Assembly: GCA_051530055.1 (NCBI GenBank)
Contig: CM121342.1
Location: 2,418,001 to 2,482,000 of the forward strand
Length of the DNA stretch: 64,000 bases
Source: Neoechinorhynchus agilis
Lineage: Eukaryota; Acanthocephala
Reading direction: 5' to 3'
Under the pieces are notes generated by a model. The model did not search any database, was not told where the DNA came from, and saw only the letters and a program-made list of their open reading frames with translations. The position numbers and the translations under genes were made by a program. Positions 51,500 through 63,600 of the stretch are shown here, piece after piece (the stretch's first letter is position 1; every line of letters begins with the position of its first letter).

Positions 51500-51605
51500 T
51501 TAATTGGAATTATTGTTTAGAAGTCTACACTCGCGGTAAATGATTATTCGGATTAAAGACGTTCAGCGAACCTCGTCGGGTTCATCATCAGTTTGTTAGT
51601 AATTT
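51500..51605 (+). repeat. Foldback family A, single arm
   Basis: Contains AAGACGTTCAGCGAACCTCG and GGGTTCATCATCAGTTTGTT, matching 5345-5410 and 1925-2000. It lies just upstream of DNAJC17. Confidence 0.75.
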
Positions 51606-51710
51606 TTTCCTTGGCCAAATTCGGACTTATTTAATGAAGCGTGTATATGAGAAGCTTTACGTTGATTTTTTGTATCTACAAGACCGTTTGAAAAACTCAC
51701 GATTTTTTAG

Positions 51711-52433
51711 ATGTCAACAACGAACGATTCATCGAATATCCGTGACGCTTATGAAGTCCTAGAAGTTGACGAGACAGCCACGGATGCTCAGATCTGGAGG
51801 GCGTATAAACGTGTTGCTCGGAGATGCCACCCGGATAAGAATCCTACCCAGACAAAAGAAGCAACCGAACTGTTTCAAAAGTTGACGGACTGTGTGAAAC
51901 AACTAACCGATCCCGAGAAACGGAACGCGCTTAACAAAAAGCGGAAATTGAATCGCGAACGTCAACTTGAAAAACAAAGCTTAAACGTACGTCGATCTCG
52001 TTTGATTGATGAACTCAATAAAAGGGAGAAGGAATGTGAAAAGAAAACCGAGAAAGAGCAGTGGCCTAAGAGGAAGCGCTATCGGAAAAATGAATCGCCA
52101 CCAAGAAACCCGGAAAAACCTAACCGTGGTAATGGCTTTGTGAGGCTTAGAACAAAGAACAAAGTGTGCGCGGATGAAGTTGAGGATATTTTTAGACCGT
52201 ATGGAAAGATTGTAAGGACGATGTCTACGCAGGACGAAGATTTTGTTGTAAAGTTCAAATACTTTGATGATGCACTTAAAGCTGTTCTGGCACAAAAAGG
52301 AAGGAAGGACGACTTTTATTGGAGTGTAAAATTGGTCGATGCAGAAATTGAACAAGAGTGCCGGATGGAATTCGCTGATGATTACGAAGTTTTTGAAGCG
52401 AGTGTACTTCAACGGATGGCGAATTTCGAATGA
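51711..52433 (+). CDS. DNAJC17: DNAJC17 (J domain plus RRM)
   Basis: Nuclear J-domain protein linked to the spliceosome; yeast Cwf23 is a relative. One exon, 240 aa. J domain at residues 12-78 (DAYEVLEVDETATDAQIWRA, HPDKNP with HPD at 40-42, QLTDPEKRNALNKKR). A charged coiled-coil linker (about 80-135) follows, then an RNA-recognition motif at 138-205 (GFVRLRTKNK, VEDIFRPYGKIV, DFVVKFKYFDDA) and a short tail. The ATG directly follows a TTTTTTAG acceptor-like word, so the 5' leader may be spliced or trans-spliced. The domain order is diagnostic. Confidence 0.93.
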   Translation: MSTTNDSSNIRDAYEVLEVDETATDAQIWRAYKRVARRCHPDKNPTQTKEATELFQKLTDCVKQLTDPEKRNALNKKRKLNRERQLEKQSLNVRRSRLIDELNKREKECEKKTEKEQWPKRKRYRKNESPPRNPEKPNRGNGFVRLRTKNKVCADEVEDIFRPYGKIVRTMSTQDEDFVVKFKYFDDALKAVLAQKGRKDDFYWSVKLVDAEIEQECRMEFADDYEVFEASVLQRMANFE

Positions 52434-52557
52434 TGACGAATTTAAAATTGTCGAAGATGCTCTTTTTGTTATCGGAATTAAATGTATCTTTGTTCACTGA
52501 AGGTTTGTTTTAGTTTAGACATATTTGAATATAACAATGACTCTTGTTATTTTTTTA

Positions 52558-52812
52558 GAAATCAAGGCACAAAAGAAATATTACATTTTGGCCCTATTTT
52601 TGAACGAGTCGAAAAATAAAGGAATAAAATATGCGATTAAAGTGCCGTGGATCAATTTAGTTTTACTTTTAGCGAAGGGAGATTTGAGAACATTACAAAG
52701 ATGTCGCACTTTTGTAAAAAAATTAAAACCTGAGAGGAATAATTTAATTGCGAACGATTATTCTTTTTTTATAAAGGTTAATTATAAAGTGAAGAAAAAC
52801 TTTAAGCCATAG
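52558..52812 (+). CDS. Possible small protein or exon, unrecognised
   Basis: An open frame follows a TTTTTTTAG acceptor-like word at 52549-52557 and reads KAQKKYYILALFLNESKNKG, WINLVLLLAKGDLRTLQRC and RTFVKKLKPERNN to a stop at 52812. Composition looks protein-like but no family is recognised and no upstream exon is found. It could be a 3' exon of an unseen gene or chance. Confidence 0.25.
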   Translation, partial: EIKAQKKYYILALFLNESKNKGIKYAIKVPWINLVLLLAKGDLRTLQRCRTFVKKLKPERNNLIANDYSFFIKVNYKVKKNFKP

Positions 52813-53258
52813 TTTGTCTTTATTTTGTTTCTGATCCCAGACAATGCTTTGGGAAAAAGATATGCGAGAGTTAAAAGTGTTTTTGTCCATTAGAGGTTTG
52901 AACGAACATTGAGTTACGAAAATCGAAATGATCGCAAGTGGAATTGCAAAAGTTACAAAAAAGAAGGGCATGTATTCCTGAGTTAAAACGCACAATGATT
53001 CAGGATTCGACTTTTCACTTTGATTTTAGTGCTGGATGCGATAAAAAGGTACGGAAAGCGCAACAAATTACAATGTATCGATCGGATATTGCTCATTCAT
53101 ACGATATTTTACATTTTCGTGCCATTAAGATATATAAAAACAATTAAAATTGCTGGTTAAAAACAACTGATGCAAGTCATTTCAAACCATTAGATACGCA
53201 TATATTTAGTTGAGATTTCTACATAATTTTAGCTCTTTCTCTCGTTAACTATATTCAC

Positions 53259-54746
53259 TCATCTCCTCAATAGAGCCGGAAGTTCATAGTGATTGAGAGC
53301 AAATAGCATTGAATGCTAAAATGTAAAGCTAGTCTTATGCGAATAAAACAAAAACTCACCATGACAAACAACAATGTACATAAAAAGGCGAGTTCGCAAA
53401 AGAAACCGTTTGATTTTATTTGATTTACGTAAAATATGTATTGATAGAGGTAGAAGAAACTGATTGGTTGTGATAATTTTACTTTATCCAATTAGAATAA
53501 AGAACTTACTTCATCCAGTATTTTTTGCTCATTTCAGTCCTGCAGCAGACCTGATAGAAATGATCAGCAATCCAAACGAGAATAACTATATAGAATGCGG
53601 AACTGGAGTCCTTGAAGAATTCTGTAAGGATGGATTCAACGCCTTTATGAGGCATGTAAAGGATGAAAGAGAAACTTGATTGACTCACCAATCAAAGCCA
53701 ATATTGCCGTTCCTATCGGTGTTATTGAAGCAGTTATAAGAGGAGTAAAATCGTTTGTGTAGGCAATCAGATCGACTATACAAAAACATCTTCCTGTGTT
53801 AGAATGAGCAAAGCGTCGTCATACCGATAAGAATGAATATTTGATAGTGAGTAAAGCGGATCAGTACAGAGATTGAGATGGTCTTAAGTAGCATACAAAG
53901 TTAATAAAGAACAAAAGCGAACAAATTAAGAAGACTCACGAATATAACCATTATTATGTAGGACATTGGATACCAGAGACTTGGAATCTTGTCAGGCGCA
54001 AAGTGAAATATTTCGCCAGTCGTCCGGACCTTCACATAAGCTCGTCCATCCGAATCGCCGCCGTAGCGTTCATAACAAAACTGAAACGCAGCTAACATGT
54101 GATCTTTTTGACCGAGGAAATGATCTTGAAACATTCGATTAATTCGTCGCCCGAAACAACTGACATCATTTGGTGACTTTTCCACGATAAGAACCGGGAT
54201 TTTTAGTTGATGTCGGAGATGGTCACTCAAGTGAAGTAAACCGTAATCGAGTGAAAATTCTACTTCGTATTGTTCAGGTTGAGCGAAACTAGTAGCGAAT
54301 TGGTAGCATTTCCTAAAGAGACATCGTATTAATCTAACAGGCGAATCGAAGAATCTCCGTTGCCGTTTTAATCTGGTATTAACTGAGTGGCGTTCAGTTT
54401 GCATGAGGATCAGTGAAGTTGAAGCGGGTTGTTCCCAGTAAGGTTCCGATCGAGGAGGCCGGTCTTTTACAAGTACCATACGGATAATTGTATTTTCAAG
54501 TGGAGGTTGTGGAAGGCTTGTGTTTAGAAGACATTGACTCCCCGTGGTCTTAAGAGTTGATTGAGCATGCACAAGCAGAAATGCTGTAAATACAGCAGCT
54601 GCTAGCAAAGTGAACTCATGGAGACGACGAAGAGATGAAGGGAATAGACGGACGTATTGAATCGCAAGGCGGAAGTATAAAGCGTGGTAGACACGATCCC
54701 GGACTTCTGGAGGTGGGATATTGTCTGTCGCTTCTCGATCATTCAT
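53259..54746 (-). CDS. TMEM259: Membralin (TMEM259)
   Basis: Multi-pass ER membrane protein; membralin takes part in ER-associated degradation. Six exons: 54746-53940, 53882-53825, 53775-53689, 53642-53510, 53459-53360 and 53315-53259. All five introns are GT-AG, 44-57 nt, and the sum is in frame (413 aa). Family landmarks: RDRVYHALYFRLAIQYVRLF and PSSLRRLHEF before the first membrane helix, YEVEFSLDYGLLHLSD, KIPVLIVEKSPNDVSCFG, IIMVIFTISISVLIRFTHYQ, GVESILTEFFKDSSSAFYI, WIADHFYQVCC, FFYLYQYIFYVNQIKSNG and the closing HYELPALL. It is shorter than vertebrate membralin, which has a long variable C-terminus. This is the best-resolved gene structure here and serves as the reference for normal introns in this genome. 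Confidence 0.95.
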
Positions 54747-54929
54747 ATCTTAAAAATCAGAAAACTTATATGGCGCCTTTCTTTAAATTATTAAAGGCCC
54801 CAGAAAGCATCAAAATGCATTTTTTTCGCATAAATAATATCCATTTCTCATTTGTGATTTTTAAAAACAAACCTAAAAGATTCCAATTACTGCTTTATAC
54901 TCATAAATTGAAACTTAAACGCAAGTGCC

Positions 54930-55235
54930 CAAAGATAACAGGAGGTTTGTGGTGTAGTCCCCAGGGGGAGCGGCAACTGCCGCGGAGGACCCTTTGGAGT
55001 GGAGACTCTTGGTGCGCTAGGTAGCTCGGCACTTGGATTTACGAATGAGTTATCGAATAGATTCCAGGCCAAAACAGGAAATGTAAGGGCTGGTGCCTTC
55101 CTGGGCCAAAACATTGTGTGGTCGCGATCCAAAGAGGAAACGCAGCGAGTGTGGTCGCGACCACTGAGGGGAGAGCGATGCCTCTTCTTCGTGGTGGACG
55201 GTGGTGATTGTTTAAACGTTTTGTTGTGTGTGTAA
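54930..55235 (+). mobile_element. LINE 3' fragment
   Basis: ETLGALGSSALGF and the GGAGACTCTTGGTGCG and GCTAGGTAGCTCGG words align with VETYGALGSSELTLL at 31850 of the main LINE. Its 3' end matches in order up to GGTGGTGATTG (31 kb copy: GGTGGTGATTGT at 32039). Truncated. Confidence 0.85.
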
Positions 55236-55894
55236 CAAAAAGTGTAATAAAATAAACTGTTTCATTATTGGAAGGAAAAAAAGTGGCTTAAAAATCGAGT
55301 TTGTTTTGTTCTAAATGAAAATGCTTAGTTATGACGCGGATAATAATTTAATTATTGAAACCACGCTCTAATTGGGAGCGGCATGAAGAGCAATGCCATC
55401 TAAGCCATTGTAAAAACACTATTGGCGTGAATATTCCAGGAAGTGGGTTAAAACAAAGTATATTTTTAATAAAATAGTGTTTGTTTTATGACTGTGAAAA
55501 TTGAAATAATTTATTAGATCCTATATTTCGGCACGTGTGTGTAAATGAAGGAGTTGCTTTTAAAAAATTGTGTAAAAAATCGGATTATGGACAATGTTTT
55601 TTTTCGCAAAATAGAAGTTTAAGAATTCGTGAATAATTTAGAACCTAAAATTTGCTCTCAAAGTGGAAGATATCGCTAGTTTGACCCTTAAAAAACGATT
55701 CTTCCTTTAGACGATATCTTTAAAAAAGAGTTACAGCGAAATCTGAAGAAAGTATTTTTTGATTTTAAAAACACAAAGAATCTGACGGATATGCATCCGA
55801 TCGCTAAGATAAGTGACGATGTTTACTTTAACCGATTTCCAAATTACGAATATAACGATAAATGTCATATATCATTGTCCTTGGGGTAAATTTG

Positions 55895-56050
55895 ATTGTA
55901 CGTTGGCGAATCCTGTCCCGGGTTTTATCGATACTCATTATTTAAAAACTTACAAGCAATAGCGACTGAAGAGGCAAGGAAAACCTTGTGAAATATTTCG
56001 CAATTAATAAATATCGATAACGCCGGGAACAGGGTTCGCCAACGTACAAT
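55895..56050. repeat. Foldback element with shared loop core
   Basis: ATTGTACGTTGGCGAA and TTCGCCAACGTACAAT form the ends, and TATCGATA pairs inside. The centre has TTTAAAAACTTACAAGCAAT followed by GACTGAA, almost the same as the loop at 12059-12090, although the stems differ completely. Confidence 0.87.
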
Positions 56051-56423
56051 AACGATAAATTATGCTCGCTTCGGCATCAAATGAGAATTTTTTTAATTAA
56101 ATGCCCGTTTAAGAGACCTGACATATCTTTTACGAAAAGGTGAAACTGTCAGGTCGTCAAAGGTCACAAACAAAAAAGAACGTCTGCTAGTGTTTTTGGA
56201 ACTATTTTCATGGGCGTCCCGTGTCCGGATATTTCGATGAGAGCACCGTTCTTTTGTTTTTTCGGCGTGAGTAAGCGGCGTTTTTTCAGTACGAACGTTT
56301 AAGGTGAGTCGACGTAGACACTTCCATGAGTGTTTGAATATTTTATAAAGTCACAGAAATCCATGTTTAGATCGTTTAGACAAATATTCGTTTTAATCGC
56401 CAAGAGAAAATCCTTCGGGAGTT

Positions 56424-56517
56424 AGAGATGTGGTGATCATTCCAATTGAGATATTGACTAATGACGCAAGGCTTCTTGTTTCGAAATATTTCAATTTGTT
56501 ATGATCACCACATCTCC
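56424..56517. repeat. Foldback element
   Basis: GAGATGTGGTGATCA and TGATCACCACATCTC form the stem, with CAATTGAGATATT and AATATTTCAATTTG beyond. A diverged relative without the second arm is at about 9805-9860. Confidence 0.8.
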
Positions 56518-57479
56518 ATATTCGGTTTAATTTTCAATTTAGGACATCTCTTTCTCGTGGCTTTATGCCAGGAAGGAATGACCTCAATCTGAATCAATAG
56601 AATCGGCTTGCCGTGCTTATTCGATATAATCTAAAAAGCCTAAAAACTCTCGCTTTAGCCATTTCGGTGATTTTGCCTTTTTCAATATTTAAATGCTGAC
56701 ATTAAGAATTTTTACTTAAAGTTATTAAATGAAACAGAATCGATCTTGGGAGGTCTAATTATTTAAAAAAAAAGATCAGATCTGTAACACACACAAACCA
56801 TTTACATTTACCACTAAAATGTGCAGCACTCCACACAGAGCACTAGACGAAATGTAAATTAAATCTTTTAAACTTCGAGATGTACTCTGAAGAGCTTAAT
56901 GAAATGAGATACTTCTTTCGGGTTGTTTTCTTGCATTATAGGACATTGGATCGACAAGGGAATAAATTTTCCTGTCTTTTAATAATTTCTTTTTGACTTA
57001 CATATATTTTTTTTCATCTTAGGCGATCAGTCAAAATCTATATCGGTTTAATTCGAATGAAATACAAGACGTAAATGCAGCTTTGGTCGCATGACCAGGG
57101 TCAGACATTTATGCAAAGTGTTCTGATTGGCCCTAGAAATGTTTTTAATAGGTTGTAAGCGGCTGTGATTTGTTCGCAATGCTTTAAAGTGAAAATTTGC
57201 GCTTTCTTAAATCAAAATTACCTTCTTTTTACTTTGTCGAAATTCTCTCCGTGATCCTTCACAGATTATCAGACCGCGACTGAAAAGATAAGGAATTGAT
57301 TCTTTTAGTTTTGTAAACTTCGAACCGTGAAATAGATTTTATTATCGTTTCACCGAATCTAAAAATCACTTAAACAAACAGCAAATACTATCTTTTTTGT
57401 CGCTTTCCCGGATTTAAATTCACTAATTTATTTCCCCGATATTTCACCTCTCCGATAATTCCGACATTTCCTCGCAAGG

Positions 57480-59860
57480 AACATTATAGCGTTATCCTGT
57501 GGACTCTGGTTATTATCGGGCAACATAAGAGCACCACTGCCTTTTCATTGGCAATTTTAAACTGATATTTTCTGACTTTATTGCATTCCATCGGTTGAAC
57601 TGAAGAGCCTATTTCGATGGCTGCACGGCACAGTCGACAATGTGCCTTCATTACATCTTCTCTTTCCTTTGAGCGGATCGTATCTCTGTTACGGTCGTCT
57701 CTAGATCCTCTTCTTGGTTTAACGGTTGGCAAATGTGGCTTCGGGTGCGATCGCTTCCTGTTCACTTGATTCCGGTTCTATTTTCAAGTCCAACTTCGGA
57801 TCTTGAAATCTTCAATTGCATCATCTGAGTCTCTCGAGTGTCGGAATATGTCTCCGTCAATGTTTACGCCACAGGATGTCCATGCTCGCCTGTCGCAAAT
57901 GACTCCTTTCCATTGATTGCTCCGTCTATCCCTCAGCCATATTTTTTCAGACGGTTGGAATTCCCTGATTTGCGTTCTTGCATCGTATTCATTTTTTTGT
58001 ACGTTTCTCCTTCGTGTCGCTGTTGCAAATTTGTTCAGGAATATTCTACTGGTATAAGGGAGCTCCAGGTACCTTCGGTCGTTTGGTCTGACAATCTAAA
58101 CATGCCCCAACCTTATGCTCGATGTCGTCGTGTATTGATGGCCATCAGCAATAAAAACGCGAAAGATCGCTTATGGCCGCTATTCCCGGATATCCAGAGT
58201 GTAACACATGGAGCACTGTACTTCTGAGGCTTTGAAGAATCACGAGACGCTGTAGCCACAACAAGACTCCGTCCTCGACCGAAAGATCTTTTCGTCGTGC
58301 TAAGTTCATTTGGAATCGCTGATGGCCAGCCACTCGAAAGATATGGCTTAACAGTTCATAATTCCTTGTCCGATTCCGTCGCTTTTCGAATTTCGTCGAA
58401 CGTGAATCTGATATTCTTCATGGTATGCTCTTGGATCAAGTGAAATTCGATTTCGTCGTTCGTCGTGGTGTCAATCTAGAAAGGGTGTCGGCCAGTTGAT
58501 TCTCTTCTCCTATAGTAAACTCTAGCACGTAGTCGTATTGTGATAGTTCTATTCCCCATCGGATCAATCTTTGATTTGTCATCTTTGACAAGTTCCGATT
58601 TGTTCCGAAGACGTACTTCAGTGGTTTATGGTCGCTGTACAGGACGAACTTGCGACCTGCCAGATACTGATGGAATCTCCGAACCGCAAAGATTATCGCC
58701 AAACCTTCCTTTCTATTTGAGATAAATTGATTTCTGGCCCCTTTAGTGTTCGCGATGCATACGCTACTGGAAATGGTCTGCCATCATCTTGTATCTGCAT
58801 AAGAACAGCTCCAAGGCCTTTTCCACTTGTGTCACATCACAATCGAGTTTCCCTTTTTAGATCGAAAGTCTTAAGAACTTGAGCATTCATCAATGATTCC
58901 CTCACTTCTTGGAAAGCTTCCTCCTGCTTCGTGTCCCACTCCCATTTTTTCCTTGCTTGTTATCCTGGAATGAACATTTGCAAAAAATTGTCGTTTCCAA
59001 AAATGTCCTGAGCTCTCCTTTATTACGTGGTCGGGGAAGTGCTAAAATAGCTTTTATTTTTGTTGCACTTGGTCGTACATGATCTCGGCGTAGTTCGTGG
59101 CCCAGATATTCAATTCCCTCCTGTAAGAAGACACATTTGTCTCGATTCAACTTTAATCCCACTTCCTGTTATTTGTGCAGTACCTCGGATAAATTCGAGA
59201 GATTGTTTCTTTGTGTTTTTCCAGTGGTCAGTACGTCGTGCAAGTATACTGCAACTCCTGGAATTCCCTGCAGGAGATCGTCCAATATTGTTGAAGGATG
59301 GCCGGTGCCAAGCTGATACTGAAAGGCAATCGCTCAATTGGAAGAATCTTCGCGGTGTGGATATCGTTAAATATGGCATTGATTCGGGACTTATGGGCAG
59401 TTGCAGATATGCCTCATTTATGTCGAGCCCGGAATAGACCTCGCCACTCGCTATTTTACTCATTATTTTTTCCAATGTTGGTAGCGAATAACTGTTGACT
59501 CTGAGAAACTTCGCCTTATCAATCATCTAAAAAGGTTTTTGGTTATTGCCATTCCTATGTTTTGTCTAATAGGCTCGGGTTGACAGGTTTGCTACTTCTA
59601 ACAAAGTTCGCGGACCGTGTGGCCGCTCGGAAACCCTGCACTGTATCGTATGTTCTATTGATTTTAACTACGTCATTAGCAGGTAGTTTTACGCTGAAAT
59701 TCGCCTTATTGATTTTCATTTTATTAGCCGCAGAGATGTGTGCAAGGCCTCAAGAACAAGACGCCTTCAAAGATTTGGCTCCTTCTCTATAAATTCCGTC
59801 CCATCAAAATCTATGCGATGCTGCATAGTTTCCTGATGGTTTGAAATCGCAGATGAGCGG
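57480..59860 (-). mobile_element. Ty3/Gypsy element fossil, minus strand
   Basis: Pol region of an LTR element on the minus strand. From 5' to 3': protease-side remnant (about 59560-59860), reverse transcriptase (about 58900-59530), RNase H (about 58436-58702), integrase zinc-binding part (about 58145-58330) and integrase C-terminal part (about 57790-58100). It is broken, with roughly half a dozen or more breaks and internal losses. No LTR was found at its ends. It abuts the plus-strand element at about 59860, so one probably inserted into or recombined with the other. Old. Confidence 0.8.
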
Positions 59861-59861
59861 T

Positions 59862-60495
59862 CGAACCGTCGACAGGCTTGTTTATGCTGGGTGACTCTTC
59901 TAGGAATGCCCTGCATTGTTCGTAGAGGGTTTCAGATGTTTCCCTCGATGCGCGTACGAAAATCAATTACAAAGCTTTCTATTAAGCTACCGAAACTGTC
60001 CAAATGCGACGACCGGAGTAAGTCCTGCGGTGGCGATGTTCGGACGCCCAATTCGAGTACTATTCGATAACCTTCACAAGGACGACCACGACACTAGGGT
60101 GGAAAACAAAGAAAAATGGAAGGATAAGCACGACCAAGGCTCAAAATGGAGGGAATTCGAGAAGGACGAGCAGGTGTGGTGCAAGACGCAACATGATCGA
60201 CGATGGTGTTCAGGGCGAGTTGAGAATCGAAATGGTCTCGTCTCCTATGAAGTTAGGACCGAAAGAGGGATAGGGAGAAAACACGCCGATCACCTGAGAC
60301 CAGCAGTAGCCATAGCAGAGGCAGGGGAATTGCCGCACGGGGAACAAACGCCCAATGAGCCCATCAATGATGAACCAACGAATGAGACGGAAAGGGAATC
60401 CAATGTCACGGACTCATTGCGAAGAGTACGAGAATACGACGTCGACCTGAGTGGTTAAGCGATTACGACACCTCCGGTCTCAATTAAGGAGGGGA
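59862..60495 (+). mobile_element. Ty3/Gypsy integrase C-terminal end, plus strand
   Basis: 3' end of pol of a plus-strand Ty3/Gypsy element: integrase C-terminal region (SYRNCPNATTGVSPAVAMFG and on), acidic tail, then a purine-rich tract AAGGAGGGGAGAAA directly before the LTR at 60500. The upstream part of this copy is missing at the junction near 59860. Confidence 0.82.
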
Positions 60496-60499
60496 GAAA

Positions 60500-60654
60500 T
60501 GTTATATAGTGAGCCATCGTGACACGCACTGCGCGTCCGATCGATGATGACCAAACGATGTTTGGGGGTGTGTGCGTTTGTTTTTGGTTTTTGCAGTTGG
60601 TCAGGTTTTGAAAAAACGTTAATAAAACTTATCATGAAGAGTGAAGATACTTCA
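60500..60654 (+). mobile_element. LTR shared between two Ty3/Gypsy internal regions
   Basis: 155 bp, starting TGTTATATAG after a polypurine tract and ending ATACTTCA before TTGGTGGCAGCGGTGGG, which looks like a tRNA primer-binding site. It therefore serves as 3' LTR of the upstream piece and 5' LTR of the downstream one, the arrangement left by recombination between tandem copies. An AATAAA signal lies near 60620. Confidence 0.75.
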
Positions 60655-63600
60655 ATTGGTGGCAGCGGTGGGATTCAGGATTTGGACCGTAATTTAGAAC
60701 TGTTCCGAATGGGCCCGTGTTCGGAATCCACGCGCGTAGGATGGACAACGTGCATTCGTCGTTTCGATTGACACCTATGGTTAAAAGGTATCCGCGGAAT
60801 CGAGAAACGGGTGTCCGAAGCGAAAGCGATGCTGCTATTGGCGTTTATGGGTGATACTAACCTAAGCAAATTGGAAAGGCATGTATTTCCTAAGGATGTC
60901 AGTAATCTTGGTTACCAGGAAATTATTCAGTCAATGACCGATCTGCTCACGCCAACTACGACAATATTTGCTGCCCGTTTTGCGTTCGAGAAAGCCAATA
61001 GAAAAGATGGTGAGTCTTTTCAACGAGTTTGCAGATCGATTGCGGACGCTAAGTGTGTGCTGTAGCTATGGGGAAAACTTGGACGAACGGTTACGAAATC
61101 GTTTCGCTATTGGTTTGAACGATGCCCGAATCTAGACGGAGATAAGGTGCCGTTGGCCAGACGAGATACAGGAAAAAAATTGTATCGATGAAACAAGTCC
61201 TAGATCTATGCATCCCAATGGAACGAGCGATAGCTGAGGTAAGACAAACGAAGGACGAAGATGCAGGTACGTTGCACCGGGTAGTGGTAAGAAACTTCGA
61301 GAAGTGGAATCACGCCGATGATCGAAGAAGAAGAACCATCTGTAATCGATGTGGAAAAGTGTATTTTTCGAGGAGGAAACTCTCAGACCTTTCCAAACAG
61401 CCGAGGAGGAAGATGTTTCAACTGTGGTAGATTTGGCCATTTTGCACGGAATTGTTTCCGATCGCAGGTCAAGCAGGTAAAACAGATTGGAGAGGAGGAA
61501 GAAGTGATTAGAAACATCAACGCTGTTGGACAAAACCAAAAGTGGACGCTAATTCTTAAAGTCAATCAAAGATCAGTGGAGATGGAATATGACACGGGTG
61601 CTGGTGTCTCGATGCGGATTTGGACACAATTAGGATCTAAACCGCTTAGAGAGGGTCTTCGCCTAAAAGCATATGGTGGACAGGCACTCGACACTGTGGG
61701 AACTGGTCAAGTGGAGGTGGAATTCGAGGGACGCCGAGCCATGGTCGAAGTTGCCGTGGTGCGAACCATGGATAGAGCATTGTGTGGACTAAATTGGATA
61801 TGTGCTGTTGGTATAGTTCCGGTGCAGTTAGATGCGATCTGGAGAGGAAACCAAGTGATGGGGATCGGTGTGGTATCCCCAATAAATCAGATGGAGATGA
61901 AACCAGAGAAGGAATATGCTAAACTGTTTTCGAATGAATTGGGGAAAATCAAGGGATATCAAGTGGAATTGTCAGTGAGAGATGATGCGAGTCCAAAACA
62001 TTTTCCGGCGCGGAGAGTTCCTCTTCCGATGGTTGAATGTTTACAGGAGGAGATGAACAGGCTTCAAGCAATCGGCGTTCTAAGGAAAGTGGATCCGACG
62101 AGAGAACCGCTGGAATGGGCCACACCGATCGTTCTCATGAAGAAAGCGAATAACAGGATCAGAGTATGTTGTGATTTTCGAGCCACTATAAACGAATATC
62201 TTAAAAGAGACTTGTATAATTCCGAAAATCGAGGATATATTAAGCAAGATCGGTTCCGGACGGAAATGTAGCAAACTCGATCTGAAAGATGCCTACCTAC
62301 AGTTACCGGTATCACAAAAATCGCAAAAACTATTGACGATTACAACGCCTATGGGTTATTATCAATATACGAGATTGCCATTTGGGATCTATTCAGCGCC
62401 TTTCATATTTCAGCGATTTATGAATCAGTTATTAGAAGATATTCCGAATGTCACAGTATACTTAGATGATATCGTGATAGGCGGAAACGACGATGAGCAA
62501 CACATATACAACCTACGTCGAGTTCTGCAGAGATTGGAAGACACAGGATTAACACTGAAGTTAGGAAAATGCTGTTTTCTCCAGGAAAAGGTTGAGATTT
62601 TAGGAATGATCTGGGAATCGGGGAAAATAAGAGCACCACCAGCAAAATTGCGGTCAATGATCAATTGTCCACCTCCGAAAACACGAACGCAATTGAGAGC
62701 CTTCCTCGGAGCAGCAGGATAACATGAACGATTTTTGCCACATTTGCACGCTGTGTGTAGTCCGCTTCATAGACTGACCAGTTCGAAGATTCCATGGAGA
62801 TGGGGCAAAATAGAACAAGGTAGTTTCATGGCAGCGAAAAAGTTGATGGAACATCCGAAAGTGTTGATGCCGTATGCTGCTGAAAAAGAGGTGATCCTGT
62901 CGTGTGATGCGAGTGAAGTGGGGTTTGGGCGGTACTCTTGCAGCAGGAAGGGAGAAACTGGAGAGCGATCGCGTATGCGTCAAGAACTTTATCACCTGCG
63001 GAAAAAAATATTCAACAATAGATAAAGAAGCCGGGGCGATATTGTTTGGAATAAAGAAATTTTACCACTTCTTATTCGGACGTAGTTTTCGACTGATGAC
63101 CGATCACAAACCTTTGATTCACATATTCGGACATAAAAAAGAATTGAATCAGATACATGGTAACCGTTTGCGAAGATGGGCGATTGTGTTGGCCGAATAT
63201 GATTACACCATCGAATATGTGAAAGGCAAAGAGAATGTATATGCCGATGCACTATCAAGAATACCAGAAGTTTCAAATGAACCAGTGGAGAGTTTTGTCA
63301 ATGAAATTGATCTAATAGATTGTGACGATTCAAAACTCATAAACGCAGAAATGTTGAAACGGAGTTTAAGAAACGATAATGTGCTGGCGAGGGTGTGTAG
63401 GTATATCAAGACACAATGGCCCGAAGTGATTCCGAATGATTTACGGATATATTACGAAAAGAGGGGAGAAATATCGGTCGAAAACAACATCCTATTTTGG
63501 CTGGGTAGGATGATTATCCTTGGGGCGTTGCGAGATGGGGTTCTCAAAATGCTACATCAAAGCCATCCCGGATGTACGTCGATGAAGTCTTTGGCCAGGA

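Larger units (their letters stand above)
55236..57479. other. Repeat-rich intergenic stretch, no gene recognised
   Basis: Holds the foldbacks at 55895-56050 and 56424-56517, an arm of the compound repeat at about 56528-56610, a short hairpin at 56115-56155 and an arm of the 12641 family at about 57425-57480. No protein-coding frame with support. Confidence 0.55.

Noticed and set aside
51981-52412. 143-codon minus-strand frame
   Set aside because: Shadow of DNAJC17, whose plus-strand frame has diagnostic J and RRM domains.
57838-58227. 129-codon plus-strand frame
   Set aside because: It is the reverse strand of an integrase region in a minus-strand Ty3/Gypsy fossil.
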